Shown: one piece after another, positions 44,731-53,273 of the stretch
Position numbering within the stretch: position 1 is the stretch's first letter
How the letters are laid out: every line of letters starts with the position of its first letter
Origin: Betaproteobacteria bacterium SG8_41
Lineage (GTDB): Bacteria; Pseudomonadota; Gammaproteobacteria; Burkholderiales; SG8-41
Length of the DNA stretch: 64,000 nt
NCBI GenBank assembly: GCA_001303585.1
Contig: LJTT01000025.1
Span: 1 to 64,000, forward strand
Reading direction: 5' to 3'
Notes under the pieces: generated by a model
Told to the model about the DNA's origin: nothing
What the model saw: the letters and a program-made list of their open reading frames with translations, nothing else
The model's database searches: none
Translations under genes and position numbers: made by a program

Positions 44731-45162
44731 TCAGTGCGTGCGTCCGCCTTCGACCGACTCGTAGCCCGCCGCCTCGAGTGAGCCCGCGCCGCTCCAGCCC
44801 CAGACCAGAACAACATCCTCGTTCGAGGTGTTCTTGAATCCATGCCAATGGCCGCGCGGTGTGAACACCACATCGCCCTCGCTCGATTCCGCCTCTCCGT
44901 CTTCCGTGTACATGACTCCGCGTCCCTTGATGACGATCCAGAACTCGTCGCAATTGAAATGACGGTGCCGGTCATGTTCCGCGCCGGGAGGCAGCACGGT
45001 CCAACCCACCAGCAGCTTGTCGGAATTGGCGGTCTGCCGGTCGATGAGGAACTGGACCTGCATGTTGACCCAGCCGTCCTTTTTCTTCAGCCCGGCGACC
45101 TTGGGTACGTCCTTGAGACTGGTGCGGAAAGGTTTCAACACGGTATTTGCATCGGGTTTCAT
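44731..45162 (-). CDS. Single-domain cupin protein
   Basis: A 143-residue cupin. Motif 1 holds the metal ligands (PPGAEHDRHRHFNCDEFWIV, with several His and a Glu), and motif 2 ends in FTPRGHWHGF. Such small cupins are dioxygenases, isomerases or sensors; the role is not clear. It overlaps the upstream dehydrogenase gene by ATGA (45159-45162), so the two are translationally coupled. Confidence 0.88.
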   Translation of the reverse strand: MKPDANTVLKPFRTSLKDVPKVAGLKKKDGWVNMQVQFLIDRQTANSDKLLVGWTVLPPGAEHDRHRHFNCDEFWIVIKGRGVMYTEDGEAESSEGDVVFTPRGHWHGFKNTSNEDVVLVWGWSGAGSLEAAGYESVEGGRTH

Positions 45163-46043
45163 TTCGATTGCCCTCCCAGACGGCGATACGCCTCGTGAGC
45201 GATCACGAAGTCGTTGTGATCGAGTCCCATTCCCCGGCAGGCGTTCATCATCTCATTCGCCGCGGCAGCGAGGGGGGCAGGGGTGCCCAGCCGGCGAGCG
45301 AGTTCCAGCACCAGCAGCATGTCCTTCTGCTGCAGATTGACGTCGGCAAGCGGCACTTCGGGCATCTTCCCCTCGAGTATGAACGGGCCGCGATAGCCCA
45401 GCACCGGCGATGCGGCAACGCTGTTCAGCATTGCCTCGAGGGCGACCTCGCGCGAGACGCCGCCTTTCTCCGCCATGGCGACCCCTTCGCAGAAGGCGAT
45501 GACCTCGACCATTAGCAGGAGATTGACGGCGAGCTTCATCTGCGCTGCGAGCCCGCTCTCGCCGATGTAGGTCGCGCTCGCCCCGATCGAGAGCAGCACG
45601 GGCTTTGCCCGCTCGAACGCGGCCCTGTCGCCGCCAACCATAATCGAAGCCTTGCCCTGCGACAGCGTCACCGGGCTGCCGGAGATCGGCGCATCGAGCA
45701 TGATGCGGCCGGCGTTTGCAAACTCGGCAGCGACGTCACGGCTCCTGTCGGGCGCGATCGTGCTCATGTCGAGGTAAATGCCCTCTCTGCGGAGTCCCGC
45801 GAGAATCCCGTCGCCGCCGAGCGCGACCGCGCGGACCGCGGCCGCGTCGGTCACGATGGAAAAGACGATTTCCGATTTACTGGCTGCCGCGCGTGGGCTG
45901 TCGGCCCAGTGCATTCCGGCCCGGACGAGTGGCGCTGCCTTATCGGGGCTGCGGTTCCAGCCGGTCACCTGGTGGCCGGCAGCCATCAGGCGCGTAACGA
46001 TGCCCGCGCCCATCGCGCCAAGGCCAACAAAACCGAGTTGCAT
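45159..46043 (-). CDS. 3-hydroxyisobutyrate dehydrogenase-family oxidoreductase
   Basis: A 294-residue beta-hydroxyacid dehydrogenase. The NAD(P) site is GFVGLGAMGAGIVTRLMAAG at the N-terminus. The substrate-binding motif LDAPISGSPVTLSQGKASIM and the catalytic Lys region (GLAAQMKLAVNLLLM, near 165-180) are clear. Relatives act on 3-hydroxyisobutyrate, tartronate semialdehyde or 2-(hydroxymethyl)glutarate. Coupled to the cupin gene downstream. Confidence 0.9.
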   Translation of the reverse strand: MQLGFVGLGAMGAGIVTRLMAAGHQVTGWNRSPDKAAPLVRAGMHWADSPRAAASKSEIVFSIVTDAAAVRAVALGGDGILAGLRREGIYLDMSTIAPDRSRDVAAEFANAGRIMLDAPISGSPVTLSQGKASIMVGGDRAAFERAKPVLLSIGASATYIGESGLAAQMKLAVNLLLMVEVIAFCEGVAMAEKGGVSREVALEAMLNSVAASPVLGYRGPFILEGKMPEVPLADVNLQQKDMLLVLELARRLGTPAPLAAAANEMMNACRGMGLDHNDFVIAHEAYRRLGGQSK

Positions 46044-46138
46044 TTAGGTCCTTTCCGGCGCGCCGGGGCGCCATTCCGCGAGAGCGGTTTACGGCGAGTT
46101 CCAACGGCGCACGCCAGTTCGCGCAAAAGTGTAGCGCG

Positions 46139-46588
46139 CTAGGCGGGCTTTCGCTTGAGGAGGAAAGCCTGAATTCCTTCCTGGACGACTTCGCCGCGCT
46201 GGTTCAGGACCTGTAACTGGCGCTTCATCACGCCGCGGTCCGCATTCGAGGTCTCGCGTTTTTCGAGCACCTTGATCCGGGCATGAATCGTGTCCCCCGG
46301 CTTGACCGGCTTGGTGAACTTGAGGTTCTCGAACCCCAGGAAGGCGATCAGGGTGTCGTCGTAGAGATGGAGCTGGAACAACAGCCCGGCCGCGATCGCA
46401 TAGACGAGCGGTCCGTGGGCAATGCGGCTGCCGAAAATCGTCTTCTTGCAATGCTCCTCGTTGATATGCAGCGGATTGTAATCGCCCGACAAACCCGCGA
46501 ATGCCACGATGTCGGCCTCGGTCACGGTCCGGGCGGGGCTCTCGAACTCCGCGCCGATGTCCCACTCTTCCCAATACATGCCCCTCAT
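46139..46588 (-). CDS. MaoC-like (R)-hydratase
   Basis: A 149-residue hotdog protein of the MaoC group: TEADIVAFAGLSGDYNPLHI carries the catalytic Asp/His pair, then FGSRIAHGPLVYAIAAGLL and FTKPVKPGDTIHARIKVLE. It would hydrate a 2-enoyl-CoA or related CoA ester. GGAGGAG immediately precedes the chosen ATG. It lies between the type III CoA-transferase and the dehydrogenase, all on the minus strand, with a repeat element upstream. Confidence 0.9.
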   Translation of the reverse strand: MRGMYWEEWDIGAEFESPARTVTEADIVAFAGLSGDYNPLHINEEHCKKTIFGSRIAHGPLVYAIAAGLLFQLHLYDDTLIAFLGFENLKFTKPVKPGDTIHARIKVLEKRETSNADRGVMKRQLQVLNQRGEVVQEGIQAFLLKRKPA

Positions 46589-46609
46589 TGCTGCTCCTCC
46601 TTGGTTCTT

Positions 46610-46760
46610 CGTAAATCGTGAATCGTGAATCGGAACCCCTATAACCACGGAGGCACACGGAAATAGCTTGTTCACTCCAGCGCTATTCGCGTCTTTATCC
46701 GTGTAATTCTGTCTAGTTCCGTGGCCGGCGCGCTTCGATTTGCGATTTACGATTCACGGA
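46610..46760 (-). repeat. Nested palindromic junction repeat (GTGAATC outer, CACGGA inner)
   Basis: Outer arms: TAAATCGTGAATCGTGAATC (46612-46631) and CGATTTGCGATTTACGATTC (46736-46755). Inner arms: ACCACGGAGGCACACGGAAA (46643-46662) and a degenerate reverse copy ending GTTCCGTGG (46698-46723). Along the transcribed strand the order is CoA-transferase stop, outer sense, inner sense, inner antisense, outer antisense, MaoC ribosome site. The whole junction can fold as one long hairpin. Confidence 0.9.
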
Positions 46761-46771
46761 ATTGATCAGCG

Positions 46772-47974
46772 CTATTTGATGGCGCCTTGCTGTCGCAGCT
46801 CGGCGATGCGTTCAGGGGTGAGCGACAGCAGCTCGCGCAGTAGCGCATCGGTGTGCTCGCCGAGCCTTGGCGCTGGATTCGAAATGGTGCCTGACATCCC
46901 CGCGACCTTGATCGGGTTTCCTGGGAGCCGCACCGTGCCGACGTCGGGATGATCGTATTCGACGATCATTTCACGCTCCGCCACCGGCGGCTCCGCGAAA
47001 GCGCGGTCGAAATGATTGACGGGCGCGGCCGGCACCCCGGCAGCACGCAGGCGCTCGAGCCAGTCCGCGACGGTTCGCGTGCGGAAAATGCCTTCCAGGT
47101 GCGGCACCAGCACGTCCTTGTGCTTGACGCGGTTTGCATTGGTGTCGAAGCGCGGGTCGTCGGCCAGTTCCGGGTCCTCGAGCAGCTCGCACAATGCCCG
47201 CCAAAACGTTTCCTCGCGGGTTGCGACGACGACATAGCCGTCCTTTGCAGAGAACGCCTGCCACGGCACCGTGTAATCGTGACCCGAACCCGGCGGCTGC
47301 GGCAGCTCGCCGTTGGTGAGCCACATCGTGCCCATGTAGCTCAGCAGGTTCAGCATGGCATCGAACATGGAGATCTCGACGCGCGCGCCCCGACCGGTGC
47401 GCTCGCGGGCAAAGAGGGCGGCGAGGATTCCCTTGCACGAGAAGATGCCGCCGCTCAGGTCCGCGAGCGGCACGCCGATGCGTGCCGGCGGGCGTCCCGG
47501 CTCGCCGGTGATCGCCATGTGGCCGCTGATCGCCTGGATGATGATGTCGAGCGCGGGGTAGTTCTTGTATGCGCCGGCCGTGCCGAAGCCGGTGACCGAG
47601 CAGTGCACGATGCGCGGATTGATGCGGTTGAGCGTGGCGTAATCGGCCTGCAGGCGCTCGAGCACGCCGGGCCGGAAATTGTCCACGACCACATCGGAAA
47701 TCTTCACCAGTTCGTAGAAGACCTCTCGACCCGCGTCCGTCTTGAGGTTGATGACGAGGCTCTTCTTGTTGCGGTTGAACGTGAGGAACAGCCCGCTCGC
47801 GCCACGGTACGGCGCGACTGACGGGTTGCGCCCGAGGTCGCCCTCGGGCGCCTCGATCTTGATCACCTCGGCGCCGAGATCAGACAGCACCTGGGAGCCG
47901 TAGGTGCCGGCGATGATCTGGCCCAGCTCCAGAATCCGAACGCCCCGCAGTGGATAGGATCCTTCTGCACTCAT
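46772..47974 (-). CDS. Type III (CaiB/BaiF) CoA-transferase
   Basis: A 400-residue family III CoA-transferase: GVRILELGQIIAGTYGSQVL at the N-terminus, FNRNKKSLVINLKT, and the catalytic Asp in GVPLADLSGGIFSCKGI (about 170). It moves CoA between carboxylates, for example from succinyl-CoA or acetyl-CoA to a catabolic substrate. With the acyl-CoA dehydrogenase upstream and MaoC downstream it forms the core of a CoA-ester degradation pathway. Confidence 0.93.
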   Translation of the reverse strand: MSAEGSYPLRGVRILELGQIIAGTYGSQVLSDLGAEVIKIEAPEGDLGRNPSVAPYRGASGLFLTFNRNKKSLVINLKTDAGREVFYELVKISDVVVDNFRPGVLERLQADYATLNRINPRIVHCSVTGFGTAGAYKNYPALDIIIQAISGHMAITGEPGRPPARIGVPLADLSGGIFSCKGILAALFARERTGRGARVEISMFDAMLNLLSYMGTMWLTNGELPQPPGSGHDYTVPWQAFSAKDGYVVVATREETFWRALCELLEDPELADDPRFDTNANRVKHKDVLVPHLEGIFRTRTVADWLERLRAAGVPAAPVNHFDRAFAEPPVAEREMIVEYDHPDVGTVRLPGNPIKVAGMSGTISNPAPRLGEHTDALLRELLSLTPERIAELRQQGAIK

Positions 47975-47984
47975 TGTCGTGGCT

Positions 47985-48158
47985 GACAGTTCAGTGACCC
48001 GTGACCGGTGACCAGCGGATGGCGGTTTCGAGTTTCACGTCTTAAGTCTAGAGTTTCAAGTCTGGCGTCGGCGACCACGCGCCTGGCCGATAAACCTTAG
48101 ACCTGCAACCTTAAACCTGAAACGCATCGGCGTGTATCTGCGTTCATCTGCGGCTGAA
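47985..48158 (-). repeat. Multi-family junction repeat between acyl-CoA dehydrogenase and CoA-transferase genes
   Basis: Read along the genes: AGCCGCAGATGAACGCAGAT right after the dehydrogenase stop, then degenerate CAGGTTTAAGGTTGCAGGTC and GAAACT-type units, and finally GGTCACCGGTCACGGGTCAC just before the CoA-transferase start. The last array is the reverse complement of the GTGACCCGTGACCGG type found after stops elsewhere. Confidence 0.8.
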
Positions 48159-49301
48159 TTAAAGCCCGAGGCCGCGGGCGATGATGTTGCGCTGGATCTC
48201 CGAGGTGCCGGCGCCGATCACCGCGAGCCGCGAGTCGCGAAAGAAACGCTGCATCGGGTATTCCATGCAATAGCCATAGCCGCCGAGGATCTGCAGACCC
48301 ATGTCGGAAACCGCCTTGTAGGACTCGCTGGTATAGAGCTTGAGTACCGCGGCGTCATGCCGCGTTGCCTTGCCTTGGTCAAGGAGCCAGGCGAAACGAT
48401 AGGTAAGCATGCGGCTCAGGTCGAGCATGACTCTCATGTCCGCCAGCTTGTGCGCGATCGCCTGGAATTTTCCGATGGGCCGCCCGAACTGCTCGCGGTT
48501 CTTCGCATAGTCCAGCGCGTAGTCGAATGCGGCGGTAGCGGCGCCGGTGCGCGCAGCAGAGAGACACAGCCGCTCGTACCACAGGTAGGCGTCGACTGCC
48601 TCCCACCCGCGGTCAATTTCACCCAGCACCGCGGAGGCTGGCACGGTCACGTCGTTGTAGAAGACCTGGGTCGTGCCGATTGCACGCTGCCCCAGGGTCG
48701 CAATCTTGCGCACATCGATGCCGGGCAGTTTGGTGTCGACCAGGAAGTTGGTAATGCCGGCCTGCTTCTTCTCGCTGGTCGAAGTGCGGGTGACGAGCAG
48801 GCAATAGTCGCTGATGTCCATGCCGGAGGTGAAGACCTTCTGGCCGTTGATGGCGAAACCGCCCTCGCGAGGCGTTGCGCGCGTGGTGAGCGCGGCCGCA
48901 TCGGATCCCGAATGCGGTTCGGTCAGCGCGAAGCAGAACGATAGCTCGCCGCGGGCCACCCTGGGCAGCAGGTTGGTCTTTTGTTCTGCGGTGCCATGCC
49001 GCGCCACCGCGTAACCGCCATAAGTCATCGTCCGGAATACCCACATCCCGAGTTCCTCGAAGTGACGGCCGCACTCCTCGAGCAGAATCGCGAGCTCGAT
49101 CGCGGAACCGCCGCTGCCGCCGTGCTCCGTGGGGATGTTGAGACCCAGCCAGCCGTGCTTGCCGAGCGCGTCATAGGCCTCGCGCGGCGGCCGCGCTTCC
49201 TGGTCGCAGCGCTCGGCGTATTCGGGCGGGCAGACCGCGCCGAGCAGCTCCTGCAAATGCGTCCGAAGATTCTCCTGGTCCGATGTGAACGAGAAATCCA
49301 T
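48159..49301 (-). CDS. Acyl-CoA dehydrogenase
   Basis: A 380-residue flavoprotein of the acyl-CoA dehydrogenase family. FSFTSDQENLRTHLQELL opens the N-terminal helical domain. FCFALTEPHSGSDAAALTTR and FAINGQKVFTSGMDISDYCL mark the FAD/substrate region, and ILGGYGYCMEYPMQRFFRDS is the C-terminal signature. It introduces a double bond into an acyl-CoA and passes electrons to ETF. Upstream gene of the block including CoA-transferase and MaoC. Confidence 0.93.
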   Translation of the reverse strand: MDFSFTSDQENLRTHLQELLGAVCPPEYAERCDQEARPPREAYDALGKHGWLGLNIPTEHGGSGGSAIELAILLEECGRHFEELGMWVFRTMTYGGYAVARHGTAEQKTNLLPRVARGELSFCFALTEPHSGSDAAALTTRATPREGGFAINGQKVFTSGMDISDYCLLVTRTSTSEKKQAGITNFLVDTKLPGIDVRKIATLGQRAIGTTQVFYNDVTVPASAVLGEIDRGWEAVDAYLWYERLCLSAARTGAATAAFDYALDYAKNREQFGRPIGKFQAIAHKLADMRVMLDLSRMLTYRFAWLLDQGKATRHDAAVLKLYTSESYKAVSDMGLQILGGYGYCMEYPMQRFFRDSRLAVIGAGTSEIQRNIIARGLGL

Positions 49302-49329
49302 GCCTGAATGCTATCCAGAAAGCGGACTG

Positions 49330-49362
49330 AAACCGCCGATGAGCGCCGGTGAATGCCGGTGA
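49330..49362 (-). repeat. Short GCCGGTGAAT array before the acyl-CoA dehydrogenase start
   Basis: GAGCGCCGGTGAATGCCGGT on the plus strand (about 49338-49357); read along the gene it is TTCACCGGCATTCACCGGC about 30 bases before the start. A small example of the antisense array before a start codon. Confidence 0.55.
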
Positions 49363-49455
49363 ACAGCAATCAGATCAACGCTTCGAAAACTGTTAGCAGA
49401 ATGGCTCATTCGCGCTTGTAGGTTCTGGCCGCCAGCGACGGTTTATTCGAGCCGC

Positions 49456-50352
49456 CTATTTTCGATCGAGCCCGGCGTAGGCGAGCACGCGCTTCGCACG
49501 CTGGTACATGGCGTAATCAACGAGTTTCCCTTCCACGGTTATGGCGGCGGCGGCGCCGCTCTTTTCGACGGCCTCGAACTCGCGCACGACTCGCTCGTAG
49601 TAAGCGACTTCCGCCGCCGGCACCGCATAGGCTTGTCGCACCGGGGCGATCTGTTTGGGATGGATCACGGTGCGGCCGACGTAGCCCAGTCGAGCGGAAA
49701 GCGTCGAGTCGCGGACCAGGCCTTGTTCGTCGTTGAGGTCGCTGAAGACACCATCGAACGGGAACACATTGCCGGCCGCGCGCGTCTCGAGCAGCACTTT
49801 GGAGCGAGCGTAGAGCAGCTCCGTGCCCTCGATCGACCAGTTGCAGCCGAGGTCCGTTTGCAGATCGCCGTCGCGGGCGCTCCCGAAGCAGGTCGCGGTG
49901 ACGCGCGGCGAGGCCTTGATCAGGTCGAGGCAGCGGTGCACGCCAAGCGCGCTTTCGAACATGATGACGATTTCCACGGTGCCCTGTTTCATTCCAGCGG
50001 CCGCTTCCTGCCGGTCGAGCAGTGCCGCGGTCTGCTGCAATTCCTCGACGTGCTCGGCCTTCGGGAGGAACACCGCATCGAGCCCCGGACGCACGATCGC
50101 AGCGAGATCATCTGCAAGCAGCCCGGTGGCAACCGCGTTCGTCCGAACCGTTACAACGGGCCGTGCTCCGGCCGGCATCGCGGCGGTCTTGTCGATCGCT
50201 TGCGCGACGAGGCCGCGCGCCTCCGCTTTGGCTGAGATCGGGACCGAGTCCTCCAGATCGAATATGACGGCATCCGCGCCGCTTTCCGCGGCCTTCGCCA
50301 TGACTCGTTCCTTGCTGCCGGGCGCGAACAAAGCGGTGCGAAACGGTTTCAA
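49456..50352 (-). CDS. HpcH/HpaI (citrate lyase beta-like) CoA-ester lyase
   Basis: A 298-residue TIM-barrel lyase of the CitE/malyl-CoA lyase group. FRTALFAPGSKERVMAKAAE opens the chain, FDLEDSVPISAKAEAR carries the metal-binding acids, EIVIMFESALGVHRCLDLI the catalytic Glu, and GYVGRTVIHPKQIAPVRQAY the C-terminal part. It would split or form a malyl-CoA-like ester. Same strand as the CoA-transferase block. Confidence 0.9.
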   Translation of the reverse strand: MKPFRTALFAPGSKERVMAKAAESGADAVIFDLEDSVPISAKAEARGLVAQAIDKTAAMPAGARPVVTVRTNAVATGLLADDLAAIVRPGLDAVFLPKAEHVEELQQTAALLDRQEAAAGMKQGTVEIVIMFESALGVHRCLDLIKASPRVTATCFGSARDGDLQTDLGCNWSIEGTELLYARSKVLLETRAAGNVFPFDGVFSDLNDEQGLVRDSTLSARLGYVGRTVIHPKQIAPVRQAYAVPAAEVAYYERVVREFEAVEKSGAAAAITVEGKLVDYAMYQRAKRVLAYAGLDRK

Positions 50353-50484
50353 GAAGCCTCCCAGTAAATGCGGCGCTGCGAGGGCGTTGCGCGATCAGCG
50401 CGCCGCCCAGGCTGCGTCCGATGTCGAACGGCGCAGCTGCTTGGGTCTATTTTGCCAGTCGCGATGCGCCCTGACCATCCGGAC

Positions 50485-51282
50485 TTACGGTCTCAGCTGA
50501 GCGCTGGACCTGAAGCCGTAGATCTTCATCCATTCGCCGAGCGAGCGCCGGTCTGGCCGCTGGTAGAGCAGCCTCTGGCTGGCGCGTAATCCCGCGCTCT
50601 GGGAGAGCTCCGCCATCGCTTCCGTGAGCTTGATGAGGACCGCGTTGCAGTCCATCACCAGTGCACCGTCAACCTCGTGAATCTTTTCCCGGCGAATAAT
50701 GGCGTTGACCGTCGCGCACGCGGCGAGAATGACCTCGGCGCCCTGGGCGGCAAGGCGGCGCGACTCGCTGATGAACGTGCCCGTCATCGTCTCCGGGCTG
50801 GTGAAGGCCGTTTGCACCTGATTGAAATCGATGCCGAGATTTCCGAACGGTATATGGCGGGCGGTCAGTCCGTATTCGAACGCCTTGCGGTCATAGTACT
50901 GCGCCTGCTTGTTGTGGAAAGCGACCCCCGAAAACCGGTGGCCGTACATGCAGGCCATCAGCATGGAAGCCTCGCCCAGGCCGAGCACGGGGATCGGCAC
51001 AACCTCGCGCGCCTCCTGCATGGCCGGGTCGAGAAAGCAGCCGATCGCGACCGCGTCGTAGCCCTGATCGGCGGCCTGGATGATCTTGTTCAGAACGCCA
51101 CCGGGGCCGTAGCTGTTGACGGCCACAACAGCGTTATAGTGCAGGTCCATCGACCCGTCGTCGACGCCGTTGATGTCGATTTCGGTCTCGGGCCGCTTCA
51201 CGCTGTTCAGATGCTCGGCGAGCGTGGAACGATAATCGTGCAGCCGGTGAATCGGCGTGCTGCTTTGCCACCAGATCTTCAT
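50485..51282 (-). CDS. Asp/Glu racemase superfamily protein
   Basis: A 265-residue protein of the Asp/Glu/hydantoin racemase superfamily. Two cysteines sit in the expected places: VAIGCFLDPAMQEAREVV (about 80) and VILAACATVNAIIRR (about 193). Relatives include hydantoin racemases and arylmalonate decarboxylase/maleate isomerase-type enzymes, so racemisation is not certain. It lies between the CoA lyase and the glutaconate-type CoA-transferase genes on the same strand. Confidence 0.83.
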   Translation of the reverse strand: MKIWWQSSTPIHRLHDYRSTLAEHLNSVKRPETEIDINGVDDGSMDLHYNAVVAVNSYGPGGVLNKIIQAADQGYDAVAIGCFLDPAMQEAREVVPIPVLGLGEASMLMACMYGHRFSGVAFHNKQAQYYDRKAFEYGLTARHIPFGNLGIDFNQVQTAFTSPETMTGTFISESRRLAAQGAEVILAACATVNAIIRREKIHEVDGALVMDCNAVLIKLTEAMAELSQSAGLRASQRLLYQRPDRRSLGEWMKIYGFRSSAQLRP

Positions 51283-51428
51283 ATTCAGCTCCTCCAGCCT
51301 GTACGCGTCATGTGCCCGGACAATTTGCCAGGGGCGGCTCCATGCTACGACCGCTTCTGCCAGGGGCCTTGATCCACGTCAAAAAATTCGCGCACGGCGG
51401 GCGGGGCCGAAGCGATCGGCGGCGATAA

Positions 51429-52148
51429 TCAGGAATTGACCTCCGCGGCGAACAGGCCGTGCGGGTCGAGCTCCGCAAGCGCAGCCTGCTCGCGCGGCGT
51501 CGGCGGCGGCGTGGGCGATGCCGCTGTGGTGTCGAACACAAAGCCCGTGCGCTGGACGACTTCATCGCGGTTAACCTCCGCGTTCCACGACTCGAGCGCG
51601 AGCCGCCCCCCGCGTTTCTGGAATACGGCGATGGGCGTCACGACCGTCTGCAGGTTGCCGGCGGCAGTGACGAAATCGAGCTTCTCGACCAGCGCGCGTC
51701 TGGAATGCTCGGTGCGCCACGTCGTAACCCGCTTCGCGGTCGGCATCATGACCGCTGCACCGCCACCGCCGGGCAGCCGTACCTTTGGATGGTCCCAGGG
51801 CCCGATCACTGATACGTTGGTCCGGCCCTCGGCATCGACCTGCGCGCAGCCCAGATACACGAGATCGATGCCGCCGCGCGCGCACAGATCGTAGAAATCC
51901 TCGTTCGGGAAGATTGCCGGCGACCCGTCGACGATAGCGGGATCGCTGCTCGAATGCGGGACCTTCCGGGGCACTGGCTCGACACCGCCCGCCACGTTGA
52001 TATACGTGAAGTGAAAGTCATACGCGCGTTTCGCCAGCAGGCAGGCCAGCATCGGCAATGTGGAATTCACGCCGCTGAACGCGATCTCATCGGGCCGGAT
52101 CTGCCGCGCCAGGTTGATCACGATGTAGGAGAACGGTGTCCAGTCCAT
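51429..52148 (-). CDS. Glutaconate-type CoA-transferase, subunit B
   Basis: A 239-residue family I CoA-transferase beta subunit: DEIAFSGVNSTLPMLACLLA, FHFTYINVAGGVEPVPRKVP, GGIDLVYLGCAQVDAEGRTN and VRLPGGGGAAVMM. It pairs with subunit A upstream. Normally the two genes touch or overlap; here 95 bases of repeat sequence separate them. ATG at 52148 was chosen, close to the repeat boundary. Confidence 0.87.
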   Translation of the reverse strand: MDWTPFSYIVINLARQIRPDEIAFSGVNSTLPMLACLLAKRAYDFHFTYINVAGGVEPVPRKVPHSSSDPAIVDGSPAIFPNEDFYDLCARGGIDLVYLGCAQVDAEGRTNVSVIGPWDHPKVRLPGGGGAAVMMPTAKRVTTWRTEHSRRALVEKLDFVTAAGNLQTVVTPIAVFQKRGGRLALESWNAEVNRDEVVQRTGFVFDTTAASPTPPPTPREQAALAELDPHGLFAAEVNS

Positions 52149-52258
52149 TGTCGTGAAACGCAAAACGTGAAACGTGAATCGTCGTTACGCATCTCGTCCA
52201 TTCGCTGCTTACCGCTTATCGCTGGCCGTTTACCACTCACCATTCACGATTCACGACA
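52149..52258 (-). repeat. Repeat array inserted between gctA-like and gctB-like genes
   Basis: Along the genes: CGTGAATCGTGAATGGTGAG starts inside the end of subunit A and supplies its last codons and TGA stop. Degenerate GGTAAAC/GATAAGC units follow, then GATTCACGTTTCACGTTTTG immediately before the subunit B start. The array therefore splits what is normally a tight two-gene unit. Confidence 0.85.
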
Positions 52259-53065
52259 TTCAGGGGCGGCGGCAAGGTGCGATTCGAGCGCGCCAGCCTC
52301 GTCCTTGAGGTAGGCCTCGACGGCGGGGTAATCGACCTCATAGAGAGGATGCATCGATCCGGGCCATGCCCCTCCCGGAACAATCGCGGCGGCCTCCACC
52401 ATGAAACCGGGCACGAGTGTCAGCTCCGGTTGTGCCGCAAGCATGCCGGACGGCACCAGCTTTTCGGCTGTCACGAGCACGCGCCGCGCCGCACGGGTAA
52501 GCGGATGGTCCCAAAATGGCGAGCCGAGCACGCGCGCGTTGCCCTGCTCATCGATTTCGTTGGCGTGAATTACCGCGACATCGGGCCGTATCGGGGGAAT
52601 GACATAGACTTCCGCGCCCGAGCCGTAAGGATCCGCGATCTTGCGCCAGCCGTTGAGCCGCGCGATGTCGCTTCCGTGCACGCCCGCCACCGGCTGGAAG
52701 GGGATTCCGTATGCGGCTGCACGCAGCCCGGCGACAAGCGTCATTCAGGCGTGCTCTTCGAGCTGCGCCTCCTTGCGCTCAATCGCGCGGCGATACCACG
52801 GCGCGAGCCCAAAAGTGCCTTCCATCGCAACGATGCCGGCGCGTACCCGCGCGACGGCCTGCGATCGGCAAAGAAGATCGAGGTCGTAGCCGGGCGAAGG
52901 CTTGATGATCTCGAGGTTGCGCCGCTTCTGCCGGACGAGCTCCCTCACGAGCGCAAACGGTCCGCGATGCAGGAACACGCCGCCCAATCCAAGCGCGCAA
53001 CCATCCGGAATGCGTTCGGCAAGTTCGGCCAGGCTGGCAAGTTTGGAGCGCGCGAACTGAGTCAT
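52244..53065 (-). pseudogene. Glutaconate-type CoA-transferase, subunit A, interrupted by an in-frame TGA
   Basis: A continuous frame of 273 codons with the subunit A landmarks ALGLGGVFLHRGPFALVREL, IIKPSPGYDLDLL, TLVAGLRAAAYGIPFQPVAG and VAVIHANEIDEQGNARV. It is cut once by TGA at 52745-52747, directly followed by ATG. Homologues read through this point, I believe often with a Cys after HA, so TGA could be a TGC mutated at one base, a sequencing error, or (less likely) selenocysteine. Reinitiation at the ATG could give two fragments. The 3' end is also altered, the last codons being repeat sequence. Start 53065 fits the family. Confidence 0.75.
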
Positions 53066-53273
53066 GACGATGCTCGGGGGGAACGTCGCACGGATCATAG
53101 CATCGCGACGGGGCGGCTCACAGTCCACCATGTGTGACAAGGGCGTTTCGCGAGCGCGACGAAATGCCATAATTGCCAGCGGCACAGCGGCTCGTGCCGG
53201 TTCGACGCTCCGAGTTCAACGGGGCGGGAGCAGCGCCAGGAATTCCCGTGCAGCACGTTCAAGAGGATCCCAC

